From NCBI GenBank assembly GCA_020883125.1, contig JAHREW010000006.1, positions 62,001 to 126,000 on the forward strand: DNA of 64,000 nucleotides. Reading direction: 5' to 3'. The stretch is from Microcoleus sp. CAWBG506 (GTDB lineage: Bacteria > Cyanobacteriota > Cyanobacteriia > Cyanobacteriales > Microcoleaceae). Of this stretch, positions 27,046 through 35,671 are shown piece by piece. The position numbers were made by a program, and so were the translations under genes. Within the stretch, counting starts at the first letter, position 1, and each line of letters opens with the position of its first letter. The notes below the pieces were generated by a model that saw only the letters and a list, made by a program, of their open reading frames with translations, was not told the origin of the DNA and did not search any database.

Positions 27046-27290
27046 CAGGCAACTTCCTTGGTAACTGTAAGGTCGATATTATCAATGACAGGTAAAGGAA
27101 GATTCAGCGTGAGACTAAGTAAGATCCAGTCTTCCAATACCTCTTGCAATTCTTCACGGAGAACTTCGAGAGTTACAGCATTTGCATAGACTCCCTCACA
27201 GATAGGAATTTCTCCGTAAAAAGTCCCATCATCAGGGAAAATTTCATACTTAGCTTGCTTCATGGCAGCTTGAATGTATTTAGTTAACAT
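27045..27290 (-). CDS. hicB: HicB-type antitoxin
   Basis: An 81-residue protein with the HicB partial RNase-H-like fold: YEIFPDDGTFYGEIPICEGVYA, then a helix (LEVLREELQEVLEDWILLSL). It should bind and neutralise HicA. It precedes the frameshifted hicA and overlaps it by one base. The order hicB-hicA is the reverse of the E. coli arrangement but common in cyanobacteria. With its toxin broken it may be relict. Confidence 0.88.
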   Translation of the reverse strand: MLTKYIQAAMKQAKYEIFPDDGTFYGEIPICEGVYANAVTLEVLREELQEVLEDWILLSLTLNLPLPVIDNIDLTVTKEVA

Positions 27291-27323
27291 ATTAAATCGC
27301 TGTCCTTGTTGTTAGTAATGTGT

Positions 27324-27530
27324 TCTGACTCCCCCACAGACTCCAAGAAACCGGGTTTCTACGATAATTTACGCATCCTTACCGAAATTTAGGAAGAAAC
27401 CCGGTTTCTGATTCCCCACAGATTCTAAGAAACCGGGTTTCTGCGATAATTTACGCATCCTTACCGAGATTTAGCAAGAAACCCGGTTTCTGACTCCCCA
27501 CAGACTCCAAGAAACCGGGTTTCTGCGATG
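27324..27530. repeat. 82/83-bp tandem repeat carrying AGAAACCGGGTTTCT palindromes
   Basis: Two full units and part of a third begin at about 27324, 27407 and 27489. Each contains AGAAACCGGGTTTCT and AGAAACCCGGTTTCT palindromes separated by a conserved spacer (CGATAATTTACGCATCCTTA). Single or degenerate members occur at about 22184, 28990-29140, 53828-53892 and 55168-55196. Confidence 0.95.
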
Positions 27531-27597
27531 GCGCTCATTTTTCTATTTTTCAGGTAAAAAAGAGCGATCGCACTTCTTCAACAATCTCGACCCCGCC

Positions 27598-27993
27598 TCA
27601 TGGGATGAAAAGCCGACTCACACCCATATAGCCATTAATACCAAGTACAATCTCAATTAGACGTTCAACACAACGTTCCCGATATTCCGAATCATTCATT
27701 AATCTATCAGCGTTTCCAATTGTAATCACAGGAAGTGAACTAGGGGTACTTTCCTCGCGCATTACTTGTTCCAAGGAATCCTTGCCTTTCATACTGCGAT
27801 TAGCTGTGAGCAAAATCATCTGATTTTCTTGAGCAAGTCGCCAAACTACCCTGTCATCGCTATTGATTGGCAATTCCATTTGTGCAAATGTGACAAAACG
27901 AATTGGGATGATATCAAGCCAACCTTGATTAGCAATAAATCCAAATAAAATTATGGCGTGTCCATTGAGATTGTGATCTATCAAAAAAATCAT
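27598..27993 (-). CDS. PIN-like protein (DUF5615-related), likely toxin partner of DUF433
   Basis: A 131-residue protein that starts MIFLIDHNLNGHA, where an early Asp fits the first acidic residue of PIN-like nucleases. DDRVVWRLAQENQMILLTANRS fits the second part of the fold. PIN-like proteins of this group are encoded after DUF433 genes and are proposed to be RNA-cleaving toxins. The start overlaps the end of the DUF433 gene by 4 bases, so the two are translationally coupled. It is longer than the 113-residue DUF5615 protein at 51530 and only distantly similar to it. Confidence 0.75.
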   Translation of the reverse strand: MIFLIDHNLNGHAIILFGFIANQGWLDIIPIRFVTFAQMELPINSDDRVVWRLAQENQMILLTANRSMKGKDSLEQVMREESTPSSLPVITIGNADRLMNDSEYRERCVERLIEIVLGINGYMGVSRLFIP

Positions 27994-28364
27994 CCTTTAG
28001 CCTCGCGTTTTGCCTTGGCTTCTCGAAGCTTTTCCCATATAGCTTCAGTTCCGGGTCTGGGTGGCTGGGCGGCAATTCTGGCAATAAGATCGCGATTTTT
28101 TTCTTCGTAGTATAGTCGGAGTTCTTCAGCTTCCTTAAGAACCAGTTGATACTCAGCTTCAACAGTATCGCGATTTGCCTCAATGTAAGCTAAAGCCCCA
28201 TTAATTTGTTCCTCTGTCAAATCGAACAATCCCCTGATAAACTTAGGCGGATATTGAGCCGTTACATAGTCCATGATGTCGTAGATAGTGATGCGCGTAC
28301 CTGCGAGCGTCAGTCCTCTTTCTGTACGGATAATAGCTGTTTGTTCGTTAGATAAAGTTGTCAT
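27990..28364 (-). CDS. DUF433 protein, likely antitoxin
   Basis: A 124-residue protein. The N-terminal half matches the DUF433 winged-helix style (IIRTERGLTLAGTRITIYDIMDY, FDLTEEQINGALAYIEANRD). The C-terminal half is a charged helix (LKEAEELRLYYEEKNRDLIAR). DUF433 proteins pair with PIN-like proteins, and the antitoxin role is inferred from that pairing. GGAGGC lies just upstream of the ATG. Confidence 0.85.
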   Translation of the reverse strand: MTTLSNEQTAIIRTERGLTLAGTRITIYDIMDYVTAQYPPKFIRGLFDLTEEQINGALAYIEANRDTVEAEYQLVLKEAEELRLYYEEKNRDLIARIAAQPPRPGTEAIWEKLREAKAKREAKG

Positions 28365-28389
28365 TTTTATAGCCTCCTAGAAGTTATTT

Positions 28390-28911
28390 TTATCTTGGTC
28401 GAAAACCCTGTACAAAATTCAGCCAGCGATCGACTTTATTGCCAGTAATATCTAAAATTGGGATAGAACGAGTTATCAATATTGGCGCCCCTGCTTCTTC
28501 CTGAGAATATTCGATCGCACTACGCTCTGGTTTGCCTAAACCGTAAGTATTCGCAATATCGCTAGCTAACTGACAGGTAATTCTGAATGTCCCCATGCTA
28601 ATTCTGCCATTTCCTGCCCTATACTCCCAATTTCTCCAGCCAGCCCTAGGTATCTCCTGACAATCAGCATATGTCACCTCAAACATCTTAGCAATATGCA
28701 CGTCATAGAGCCGCAACTGACCCCCACAGGCAGATTTTGTGGTGTCCGTCTCTGATACCGTAAGGGTATAGGTTCCTTCTGCGTGTTGCAGTCTCATCGG
28801 AACTTGTGTTTGAGCGATCGCCCCTGGTATCCTGTGAATGGGAGTTCCGAAAACCCAACTCAAAGTAATAATAGCAAAGCTGCTTAGGAATACTTGTTTT
28901 ACGCCTCTCAT
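28390..28911 (-). CDS. Exported hypothetical protein
   Basis: A 173-residue protein with a signal peptide (residues about 1-34, ending IAQ). The mature part begins with VPMRLQHAEGTYTLTVSE and contains three Cys (two in CGGQ and ADCQ regions, one in TCQLA), so a disulfide is possible. WRNWEYRAGNGRISMGTFRI and GNKVDRWLNFVQGFRPR resemble conserved stretches, but I do not recognise the family. It lies upstream in the same direction as fabF but is separated from it by about 400 bp of repeat DNA. Confidence 0.7.
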   Translation of the reverse strand: MRGVKQVFLSSFAIITLSWVFGTPIHRIPGAIAQTQVPMRLQHAEGTYTLTVSETDTTKSACGGQLRLYDVHIAKMFEVTYADCQEIPRAGWRNWEYRAGNGRISMGTFRITCQLASDIANTYGLGKPERSAIEYSQEEAGAPILITRSIPILDITGNKVDRWLNFVQGFRPR

Positions 28912-28984
28912 TTGTTCCTATAAAACTATTGGATAGTTGTATTGTAAAGCCTTAATTTAACCGCAGCAGCATTTATCTGCGTCG

Positions 28985-29145
28985 AGGCAAAAAAACCGGG
29001 TTTATTCCTAAATTTCGATGAGGATGCGTAAATTATCGCAGAAACTCGGTTTCTAATTCCCCACAAACTCCAAGTTGTAGGGTTTCTGCGACTATCTCGG
29101 AATTTCCACCAAAACTTAGGAAGAAACCCGGTTTCTGAATACTCA
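28985..29145. repeat. Degenerate copy of the AACCGGGTTT repeat
   Basis: An inverted and mutated version of the 27.3-kb unit, including the reverse-complement spacer GATGCGTAAATTATCGCAG and partial palindromes. The interval 28912-29312 otherwise holds only the fabF terminator. Confidence 0.85.
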
Positions 29146-29251
29146 CCAAATTATTTCTATATTACAATCAAAGCCATTAGCCGCCACGAAAACGCCTGTA
29201 GGGAAACAAAATTCGGAGTTAATGTAATAGCCGATCGCCCAATCAAAAACA

Positions 29252-29281
29252 AAAAGGTGAAAAATTAATTTTTCACCTTTT
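29252..29281 (-). terminator. fabF terminator, perfect palindrome
   Basis: AAAAGGTGAAAAATT and its exact complement form a 15-bp stem without mismatches and with flanking A/T tracts. It can terminate in both directions. It lies 31 bases past the fabF stop. Confidence 0.85.
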
Positions 29282-29312
29282 AACTCTCGACTCTCGACTC
29301 TCAAATTGCCCG

Positions 29313-30566
29313 CTACCGAACAAACTTCTTGAAGGCCAGCGTCACGTTGTGGCCACCAAACCCAAAAGAATTCGACAGCGCCACATCAACTTTTAGATCG
29401 CGACTTGTATGAGGAACATAGTCTAAATCACACTCTGGATCGGGATTTTCCAGATTGATTGTCGGCGGAACTTTATCGTTGGCGATCGACATTACCGCAG
29501 CCACCGCCTCAATTCCCCCAGAACCACCCAAAAGATGACCTGTCATTGACTTGGTAGAACTGATGGCTACTTTGTAAGCATGGTCTCCCAAAGTCTTTTT
29601 AATCGCCTTCGTTTCCGTAGAATCGTTGGGAAGAGTGCTAGTACCGTGAGCGTTGATATAGCTAACCAGATCCGGCGTCAAACCGCCATCTTTGAGCGCT
29701 AAAGCCATTGCCCGCGCTGCACCGTTCCCCCCCGGTACTGGGGAAGTCATGTGGTAGGCATCGCAAGTTAAGCCGTAGCCGACGATTTCTGCGTAAATTC
29801 TGGCTCCACGGGCGATCGCATATTCCATTTCTTCGAGAATTAGAATGCCAGAACCTTCGCCGACGACAAAACCATCCCGATCGCGATCGAAAGGACGGCA
29901 AGCATGAGTCGGGTCATCATTGCGAGTCGAAAGCGCCCTGGCCGCAGCAAAACCAGCCACGCACAAAGGTGTCACCGCAGCTTCCGTACCCCCGCAAATC
30001 ATGGCTTGGGCGTAACCCCCCTGCACGAGGCGAAACGCATCGCCCACCGCATTTGACCCCGCAGCGCAAGCGGTAACAGTGCAAGAGTTTGGACCTTTAG
30101 CACCCGTTTGAATTGCGGTCAGGCCAGCAGCCATATTCGCAATCATCATCGGAATCATAAACGGGCTGCATCGTGAGGGACCCCGATTCAGATAGATCTC
30201 TTGCTGGTCTTCTAAAACCTTCAGCCCGCCAATACCAGTGCCAAGAATGACACCCACCTGTTCTGCGTTCAGGTCATTAATCTCAAACTTCGCATCAGCC
30301 AGAGCCTGTTTGCTGGCTGAAACCCCAAATTGAGCAAAGCGATCCATCCGCTTTGCTTCCTTGCGCTCTAAATAGTCGTGTGGGTCGTAACCCTTCACCT
30401 CTGCGGCAATGCGACAGTCGTGTCGCGACGAGTCGAATAAGGTGATCGGGCCTATACCATTCTTCCCGGCAAGCAACCCGTCCCAATACTCGGACAAAGT
30501 ATTACCGATCGGTGTAATCGCGCCGAGACCCGTAATAACAACGCGCTTACGCTCTAAATTTGTCAT
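29313..30566 (-). CDS. fabF: 3-oxoacyl-ACP synthase II
   Basis: A 417-residue KAS II for chain elongation in fatty-acid synthesis. I use the ATG at 30566 (MTNLERKRVVITGLGAITP); a longer frame would add 9 unrelated residues. The catalytic Cys is in NSCTVTACAAGSNAVGDA (about residue 168). The two His are in YINAHGTSTLPNDSTE (about 308) and STKSMTGHLLGGSGGIEAV (about 345). SNSFGFGGHNVTLAF is the C-terminal signature. It follows acpP by 98 bp on the same strand, the usual acpP-fabF pairing. Confidence 0.98.
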   Translation of the reverse strand: MTNLERKRVVITGLGAITPIGNTLSEYWDGLLAGKNGIGPITLFDSSRHDCRIAAEVKGYDPHDYLERKEAKRMDRFAQFGVSASKQALADAKFEINDLNAEQVGVILGTGIGGLKVLEDQQEIYLNRGPSRCSPFMIPMMIANMAAGLTAIQTGAKGPNSCTVTACAAGSNAVGDAFRLVQGGYAQAMICGGTEAAVTPLCVAGFAAARALSTRNDDPTHACRPFDRDRDGFVVGEGSGILILEEMEYAIARGARIYAEIVGYGLTCDAYHMTSPVPGGNGAARAMALALKDGGLTPDLVSYINAHGTSTLPNDSTETKAIKKTLGDHAYKVAISSTKSMTGHLLGGSGGIEAVAAVMSIANDKVPPTINLENPDPECDLDYVPHTSRDLKVDVALSNSFGFGGHNVTLAFKKFVR

Positions 30567-30664
30567 GATTTCAGTTTCAAAAAAATTAAACACCCAGAAC
30601 GCAGAACAAAAGAGGAGTTTTCAGTTGTCTAACTTGTCTCCTCTTAGGGGAAAAGGCAGGTATT

Positions 30665-30919
30665 TTATGCTTTTGGAGTGGCAAGTTTGCTGCTGATGAA
30701 GTCTACAGAGGCTTGAACCGTAGTAATTCCTTCGGCTGCCTCGTCTGGAATTTCAATATCAAACTCTTCTTCCAAAGCCATTACCAACTCTACTGTATCT
30801 AAGGAGTCCGCTCCTAAATCGTTAGCAAAGCTGGCTTCTGGCTTGACTTCATCCGGATCGACTTCCAGTTGCTCTGCCACAATTTTCTTGACTTTAGCAA
30901 AAATGTCGTCTTGACTCAT
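30665..30919 (-). CDS. acpP: Acyl carrier protein
   Basis: An 84-residue acidic helical carrier for growing acyl chains. The phosphopantetheine attachment Ser is in [20 protein letters not shown] (about residue 40). Length and charge are standard, and it is cotranscribed with fabF. It feeds the fabD, fabH and plsX reactions encoded 20 kb away. Confidence 0.98.
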   Translation of the reverse strand: MSQDDIFAKVKKIVAEQLEVDPDEVKPEASFANDLGADSLDTVELVMALEEEFDIEIPDEAAEGITTVQASVDFISSKLATPKA

Positions 30920-31235
30920 AACATCCTGTCCTCATTGGTTGCTGCGTATCTGATCTTATCCGAAAGGGGGATCTTCAGGAAAAAGGCTTGCCACTTTTCT
31001 AACTGACCCTTTGTGCAGGGAGTGGGCCGCGGGCATTGGTGACAACTTCACGACTGTGGGCAGGTGCGATCGCTATGAATCTCAGGGATTTGCGGTAGAA
31101 ACTGTATATATCGGCACAAAATCTTCCTAGGTGGAATCGCTCAAACCGATAAATCTTTGTTTGATTAGGCTGATGGTTAACTAGAAGCAAACAATGTCGT
31201 ACAAACGCTCCGGTTGAGCAGCAGCAATTACCCTT
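30920..31235. other. Intergenic upstream of acpP, no gene seen
   Basis: 316 bp; the acpP-fabF promoter is expected here. A 63-codon minus-strand frame has no recognisable content. Confidence 0.5.
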
Positions 31236-31475
31236 TCACTCCGCTCCGACCGGGTTGTTAGGCTGCTGGCGCTGGGCAATTTGGAGTAATAACCGCAGTG
31301 CCTCGTTTACAGAAGCATTCGTCGGAAAAGCCTTGGCAACATCAGGATCTAGAAGAACCACATTTGTTCCTGTCCGGTATCTTTCAACGTACTTGCCTCT
31401 GACACCCCCTGCCATCTTAGAGAAGTCGTATTCAGGGCGTAGTTCATCTTCTAGCTCGTCAACTTCCTTCTTCAT
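31236..31475 (-). CDS. BrnA-like antitoxin
   Basis: A 79-residue protein, taking the ATG at 31475 (MKKEVDELEDELRPEYDFSK). The ELRPEYDFS motif and the C-terminal LDPDVAKAFPTNASVNEALRLLL helix are typical of cyanobacterial proteins encoded after BrnT toxins. The final helices probably form a ribbon-helix-helix-like DNA-binding or dimerisation unit. It overlaps the BrnT fragment by 17 bases. A longer frame to 31553 exists but would overlap the toxin gene more. Confidence 0.75.
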   Translation of the reverse strand: MKKEVDELEDELRPEYDFSKMAGGVRGKYVERYRTGTNVVLLDPDVAKAFPTNASVNEALRLLLQIAQRQQPNNPVGAE

Positions 31476-31677
31476 AAAACCTCTTTTCAGGGCGATTTGC
31501 TGTTCGGGCACTGATGATGCGGATGCGGTTCTCTCGGTCAGTATGGGAGACAATTAACAATTTCCCCAATTCAGACATTCCAATAATAACGTATCGTTCC
31601 TCGCCAATGGAATGATCGGGGTCAGGAAATGTCACAGATAACGAGTCATCAAATATCGATAATAATTGTCTAAAACT
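31459..31677 (-). pseudogene. BrnT-type toxin, N-terminal part missing
   Basis: The minus-strand frame reads SFRQLLSIFDDSLSVTFPDP, IGEERYVIIGMSELGKLLIV and RIRIISARTANRPEKRFYEE. These are the last two thirds of a BrnT ribonuclease toxin. The usual first 25-30 residues (an FEWD...KHGV-type start) are absent. The frame stays open to 31794, but what precedes about 31677 is unrelated sequence. A junction at this point suggests deletion or rearrangement next to the HdrB-like gene. It is probably inactive. Confidence 0.8.
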
Positions 31678-31796
31678 AGGTAAGGATATGGAAAACGGAA
31701 ACGAAGCAGGAAGCATCCCAACTTCGTTAGCGCAGCCCTCGAAGAGGATCGCTCTCCTGTCTTGTCCTTTGCCTTGTGTCCTCAGCAGAAACAATT

Positions 31797-32702
31797 ATGC
31801 CATCCCAAAATCTCAGATATGCTTACTTTCCCGGTTGCGTTGCCCAAGGGGCCGCCCGCGAACTTTACCTGTCTACCCAAGCACTGACTCAAGCCTTGGG
31901 CATTGAACTGGTGGAACTCAAAAAAGCTTCTTGCTGTGGTTCTGGCACTTTTAAAGAAGATTCGCAGTTGCTCGAAGATACTGTCAATGCTCGGAATATT
32001 GCTTTGGCTGAGCAACTGAATTTGCCTTTACTCACCCATTGCAGCACTTGTCAAGGGGTGATCGGTCATGTGGACGATCGCCTCAAGGATTGCCAAAAAA
32101 CCGATCCCAACTACATAGAAAAAGTCAACGGTTTACTGGAAAAACAAGGCTGTTCGCCTTATCAGGGCAGTACCGAAGTCAAACATCTCCTGTGGGCGAT
32201 CGTTGCCGACTACGGTTTGGAGGAAGTGCAAAAACGAGTCACCCGCAAACTTTCGGGTTTGAAGTGCGCCGCTTTTTACGGCTGTTATTTGCTGCGAGCT
32301 CAAGATAAGCTGGTTTACGATGACCCGCATCAACCGGAATCGATGGAAAATGTGTTTCGGGCGATCGGCGCAACTCCGGTTTACTATCGAGGACGGACAC
32401 AGTGCTGTGGCTGGCCCCTAGCGAGTTATGCCACTAACCAATCTTTTCAGATGGCTGGCAAACATATTGTAGATGCTCTTGACAACGGTGCTGATTGTAT
32501 GGTAACACCTTGTCCGCTTTGTCACTTAAATTTGGATTCGCGACAGCCGGAAGTGGAAAAAGTAATTGGGCGCAAGTTGGGTTTGCCTGTGCTGCATTTA
32601 CCGCAATTGGTGGCTTTGGCTTTGGGTGTCCGGCCCAAAAAATTAGGACTAGACAGACATATTGTTTCCACAAAGCCCCTGTTGGAAAAATTAGGCTTTT
32701 AG
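31797..32702 (+). CDS. HdrB-like protein with two CCG iron-sulfur domains
   Basis: A 301-residue protein; the ATG at 31797 (MPSQNLRYAYFPGC) is preferred to an upstream alternative start. It contains two CCG domains. The first has AYFPGCVAQG, ASCCGSGTF and CSTCQG. The second has FYGCYLL, TQCCGWPLA and CPLCHLN. Such cysteine sets bind the noncubane [4Fe-4S] cluster in HdrB of methanogens, and related domains occur in SdhE-type subunits. Cyanobacteria lack CoM/CoB, so the electron partner must differ, perhaps succinate dehydrogenase or a thiol system. It lies 222 bp upstream of psaC on the same strand. Confidence 0.88.
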   Translation: MPSQNLRYAYFPGCVAQGAARELYLSTQALTQALGIELVELKKASCCGSGTFKEDSQLLEDTVNARNIALAEQLNLPLLTHCSTCQGVIGHVDDRLKDCQKTDPNYIEKVNGLLEKQGCSPYQGSTEVKHLLWAIVADYGLEEVQKRVTRKLSGLKCAAFYGCYLLRAQDKLVYDDPHQPESMENVFRAIGATPVYYRGRTQCCGWPLASYATNQSFQMAGKHIVDALDNGADCMVTPCPLCHLNLDSRQPEVEKVIGRKLGLPVLHLPQLVALALGVRPKKLGLDRHIVSTKPLLEKLGF

Positions 32703-32903
32703 TCTATGAATTTGGTCAGGTTTGTAGTAAGGACTTTAGTCCTTTCTAACACTGAACATCAAATAACTGTGAAGTTTTGTCGCTTTTTGGCGAAGTGCTT
32801 CCAGGCACTGCGGTAGACTTACTTTTAATTCTCTGTGCAGGTTATAGCGGTGGCCTCAAGCCGTCAAATCTTTTAACTCGCAGAGTCCGCAAATTTTTAG
32901 TGA

Positions 32904-33170
<267 letters not shown>

Positions 33171-33205
33171 AATTCGATCGACACGCGATCGAACTACAAA
33201 CACCG

Positions 33206-33238
33206 GAGAGGGGGCGATGACATTGCTCCCTCTCTTTT
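33206..33238 (+). terminator. psaC terminator
   Basis: GAGAGGGGGC pairs with GCTCCCTCTC (one G-U pair) around a 9-base loop and is followed by TTTT, 36 bases after the psaC stop. Confidence 0.85.
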
Positions 33239-33349
33239 GCTGTGGGATCTAGATTCTGCCCCAGTTAGAAGCTATAGCAACAGCAAGCAGAGGAATGTGA
33301 AAATGCAGCGATATAGCCTTTCGATCTCTCATACGAGGTACAATCGAGC

Positions 33350-33445
33350 ATTGGTAATTGGTAATTGGTAATTGGCGTCGCCCTGCCCTTCGACTCCGCT
33401 GACTGAACCGCGAAGTCGAAGGGTAATTGGTAATTGGTAATTGGG
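33350..33445. repeat. TTGGTAA heptamer array with a nested inverted-repeat element
   Basis: Repeats of TTGGTAA flank a 38-base insert bounded by CCCTTCGAC (33386-33394) and GTCGAAGGG (33415-33423). The remaining gap to glmS (33446-33739) shows no gene and should contain its promoter. Confidence 0.85.
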
Positions 33446-33739
33446 TATTGGCTATGAGAAAAGTCACTAACAAGTAACCACTAACAATTCGCCATTCGCC
33501 ATTCGCCATGGACACTCCCCTGTATCTCATTAATAATATTTTTTATTTTGTATTACCATAAAAAACCATAATATTGATCCCGTAGGATTCACAGTAATTA
33601 ATAATTAATCTAGTGGTTTAATTAATCGAATCCGGCAAATCCCTTCCATCTTGGTCTTCAAGGGACGGGGTTTCCGCTTCCCGTGCTATCTTGATAAAAA
33701 TTGGTTTTGACTTACGATCGCTAAGCAGGAGTACCTCAA

Positions 33740-35641
33740 ATGTGCGGAATCGTTGGCTATATCGGCACCCAAGCAGCAAGCGAGATTTTGCTAGCAGGAT
33801 TAGAGAAACTGGAATATCGGGGTTACGATTCAGCGGGCCTCGCTACCATCTGGGAAGGGGAAATTACTTGCCTCCGGGCTAAGGGTAAATTGCACAACCT
33901 GCGGGCAAAACTAGCAGAGATAGAATCTCCAGCTTCCATTGGTATCGGACACACTCGCTGGGCAACTCACGGTAAGCCAGAAGAATATAACGCTCACCCT
34001 CACATGGATAATAGCGGGAGAGTTGCAGTAGTTCAAAATGGCATTGTCGAAAATTATCGCGAATTGCGGGAAGAATTAAAAGCAAAGGGACATAAATTTG
34101 TTTCCGATACGGATACAGAAGTTATTCCTCATTTAATTTCTGAATTATTGGCTGAATTCACAAGGAATAAGTCAGAAGCCGATGCCGATATTTCCTTTTT
34201 AGAAGTCGTTTTAAAAGCTGTAAATAGATTAGAAGGAGCCTTTGCAATCGCGGCGATATGTGCAGATTTTCCCGACGAATTAATTGTCGCCAGACAGCAA
34301 GCTCCTTTGGTAATTGGCTTTGGTGCCGGCGAATTTTTCTGCGCTTCAGACACCCCCGCCTTAGTGTCTCATACCCGCGCTGTTTTGTCTCTGGAAAATG
34401 GAGAAGCAGCCAGACTAACTCCCATGGGAGTTGAAGTTTACAGTTTTGCAGGGCAAAAGCTGAAAAAAAGCCCGCGCCTCCTCGGCTGGAGTCCCGTTGC
34501 AGTGGAGAAACAGGGCTTCAAACACTTCATGCACAAGGAAATTTACGAACAGCCCGCCGTAGTCAGAGTTTGTTTAGAGACTTATTTAGACAACAACTGG
34601 AATCCTGAAAGTAAAGACTCTCCGATTAATTTTAACTTGCCAAAGGAGCTTTGTGCCGATGTCGAACAAATTTCGATTTTAGCCTGTGGAACGAGCTGGC
34701 ACGCCTCCCTAATTGGTAAATATTTGTTGGAACAGTTAGCAAATATTCCTACTTCGGTGCAGTACGCTTCCGAATATCGTTATGCACCGGCACCGCTGAC
34801 GGCAAATACTTTAATTATTGGGGTAACACAGTCTGGAGAAACGGCAGACACACTGGCTGCTTTGGGAATGGAACAGCAGCGCAGAGCTAATTTGACTGAT
34901 AAATTTAGACCGAGAATGTTAGGCATTACTAACAGGACAGAAAGCTCGATCGCCCACATGATACCACACATTATTAATACCCACGCTGGTATCGAAGTTG
35001 GGGTGGCGGCTACCAAAACTTTTGTCACTCAGTTGATGGCTTTCTATTTCTTAGCCTTGGATTTGGCACATCAACGACAGACTATAAGTAACGAAAGATT
35101 GGCAGAAATCCTGCTTGGTTTGCGCCAGTTGCCTGCTGTAATTGAAAAGTTTTTGGAGATTCAGGAACAGTATGTGGAGGAATTGTCCCACCAGTTTACT
35201 GAAACCCAAGACTTTATCTTTTTGGGACGGGGAATTAACTTTCCCATTGCTTTGGAAGGGGCTTTGAAACTGAAGGAAATTAGTTACATTCATGCCGAAG
35301 GATATCCCGCCGGAGAGATGAAACATGGTCCGATCGCTCTTTTGGATGCCAAAGTGCCTGTAGTCGCGATCGCCATGCCCGGAAGCGTCTACGAAAAGGT
35401 GCTTTCCAACGCTCAGGAAGCGAAAGCCAGAGATGCCCGTTTAATAGGCGTTACCCCTAAGCAAGGTGCGGCGGAAGCGGATATTTTCGATCATGTTTTG
35501 CCCGTACCTTTGGTAGATGAATTATTGTCACCAATTGTTACCGTAATTCCCCTACAACTGTTGGCTTATCATATTGCGGCGCGACGCGGTTTGGATGTGG
35601 ATCAGCCTCGGAATTTGGCGAAGTCCGTGACGGTGGAATAA
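33740..35641 (+). CDS. glmS: Glutamine-fructose-6-phosphate aminotransferase
   Basis: A 633-residue enzyme that makes glucosamine-6-phosphate, the entry step to peptidoglycan and lipopolysaccharide amino sugars. The N-terminal nucleophile Cys2 follows the initiator (MCGIVGYIGTQAA). The glutaminase domain has GHTRWATHGKPEE and QNGIVENYRELRE. Two SIS sugar-isomerase domains follow (ACGTSWHASLIGKYLLE, TQSGETADTLAAL, LGRGINFPIALEGALKLKE). The C-terminal DVDQPRNLAKSVTVE is canonical. GCAGGAG precedes the ATG. I see no glmS ribozyme-like leader. Confidence 0.99.
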   Translation: MCGIVGYIGTQAASEILLAGLEKLEYRGYDSAGLATIWEGEITCLRAKGKLHNLRAKLAEIESPASIGIGHTRWATHGKPEEYNAHPHMDNSGRVAVVQNGIVENYRELREELKAKGHKFVSDTDTEVIPHLISELLAEFTRNKSEADADISFLEVVLKAVNRLEGAFAIAAICADFPDELIVARQQAPLVIGFGAGEFFCASDTPALVSHTRAVLSLENGEAARLTPMGVEVYSFAGQKLKKSPRLLGWSPVAVEKQGFKHFMHKEIYEQPAVVRVCLETYLDNNWNPESKDSPINFNLPKELCADVEQISILACGTSWHASLIGKYLLEQLANIPTSVQYASEYRYAPAPLTANTLIIGVTQSGETADTLAALGMEQQRRANLTDKFRPRMLGITNRTESSIAHMIPHIINTHAGIEVGVAATKTFVTQLMAFYFLALDLAHQRQTISNERLAEILLGLRQLPAVIEKFLEIQEQYVEELSHQFTETQDFIFLGRGINFPIALEGALKLKEISYIHAEGYPAGEMKHGPIALLDAKVPVVAIAMPGSVYEKVLSNAQEAKARDARLIGVTPKQGAAEADIFDHVLPVPLVDELLSPIVTVIPLQLLAYHIAARRGLDVDQPRNLAKSVTVE

Positions 35642-35671
35642 AGGAAGTCATTAGTCATTAGTCATTAGTCA

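Noticed and set aside
27324-27530. Possible CRISPR array (82-bp period with palindromes)
   Set aside because: The spacer part is conserved between units, opposite to CRISPR, and there are no cas genes.
33446-33739. glmS ribozyme upstream of glmS
   Set aside because: I see no match to the glmS ribozyme core, and the class is mainly found in Firmicutes.
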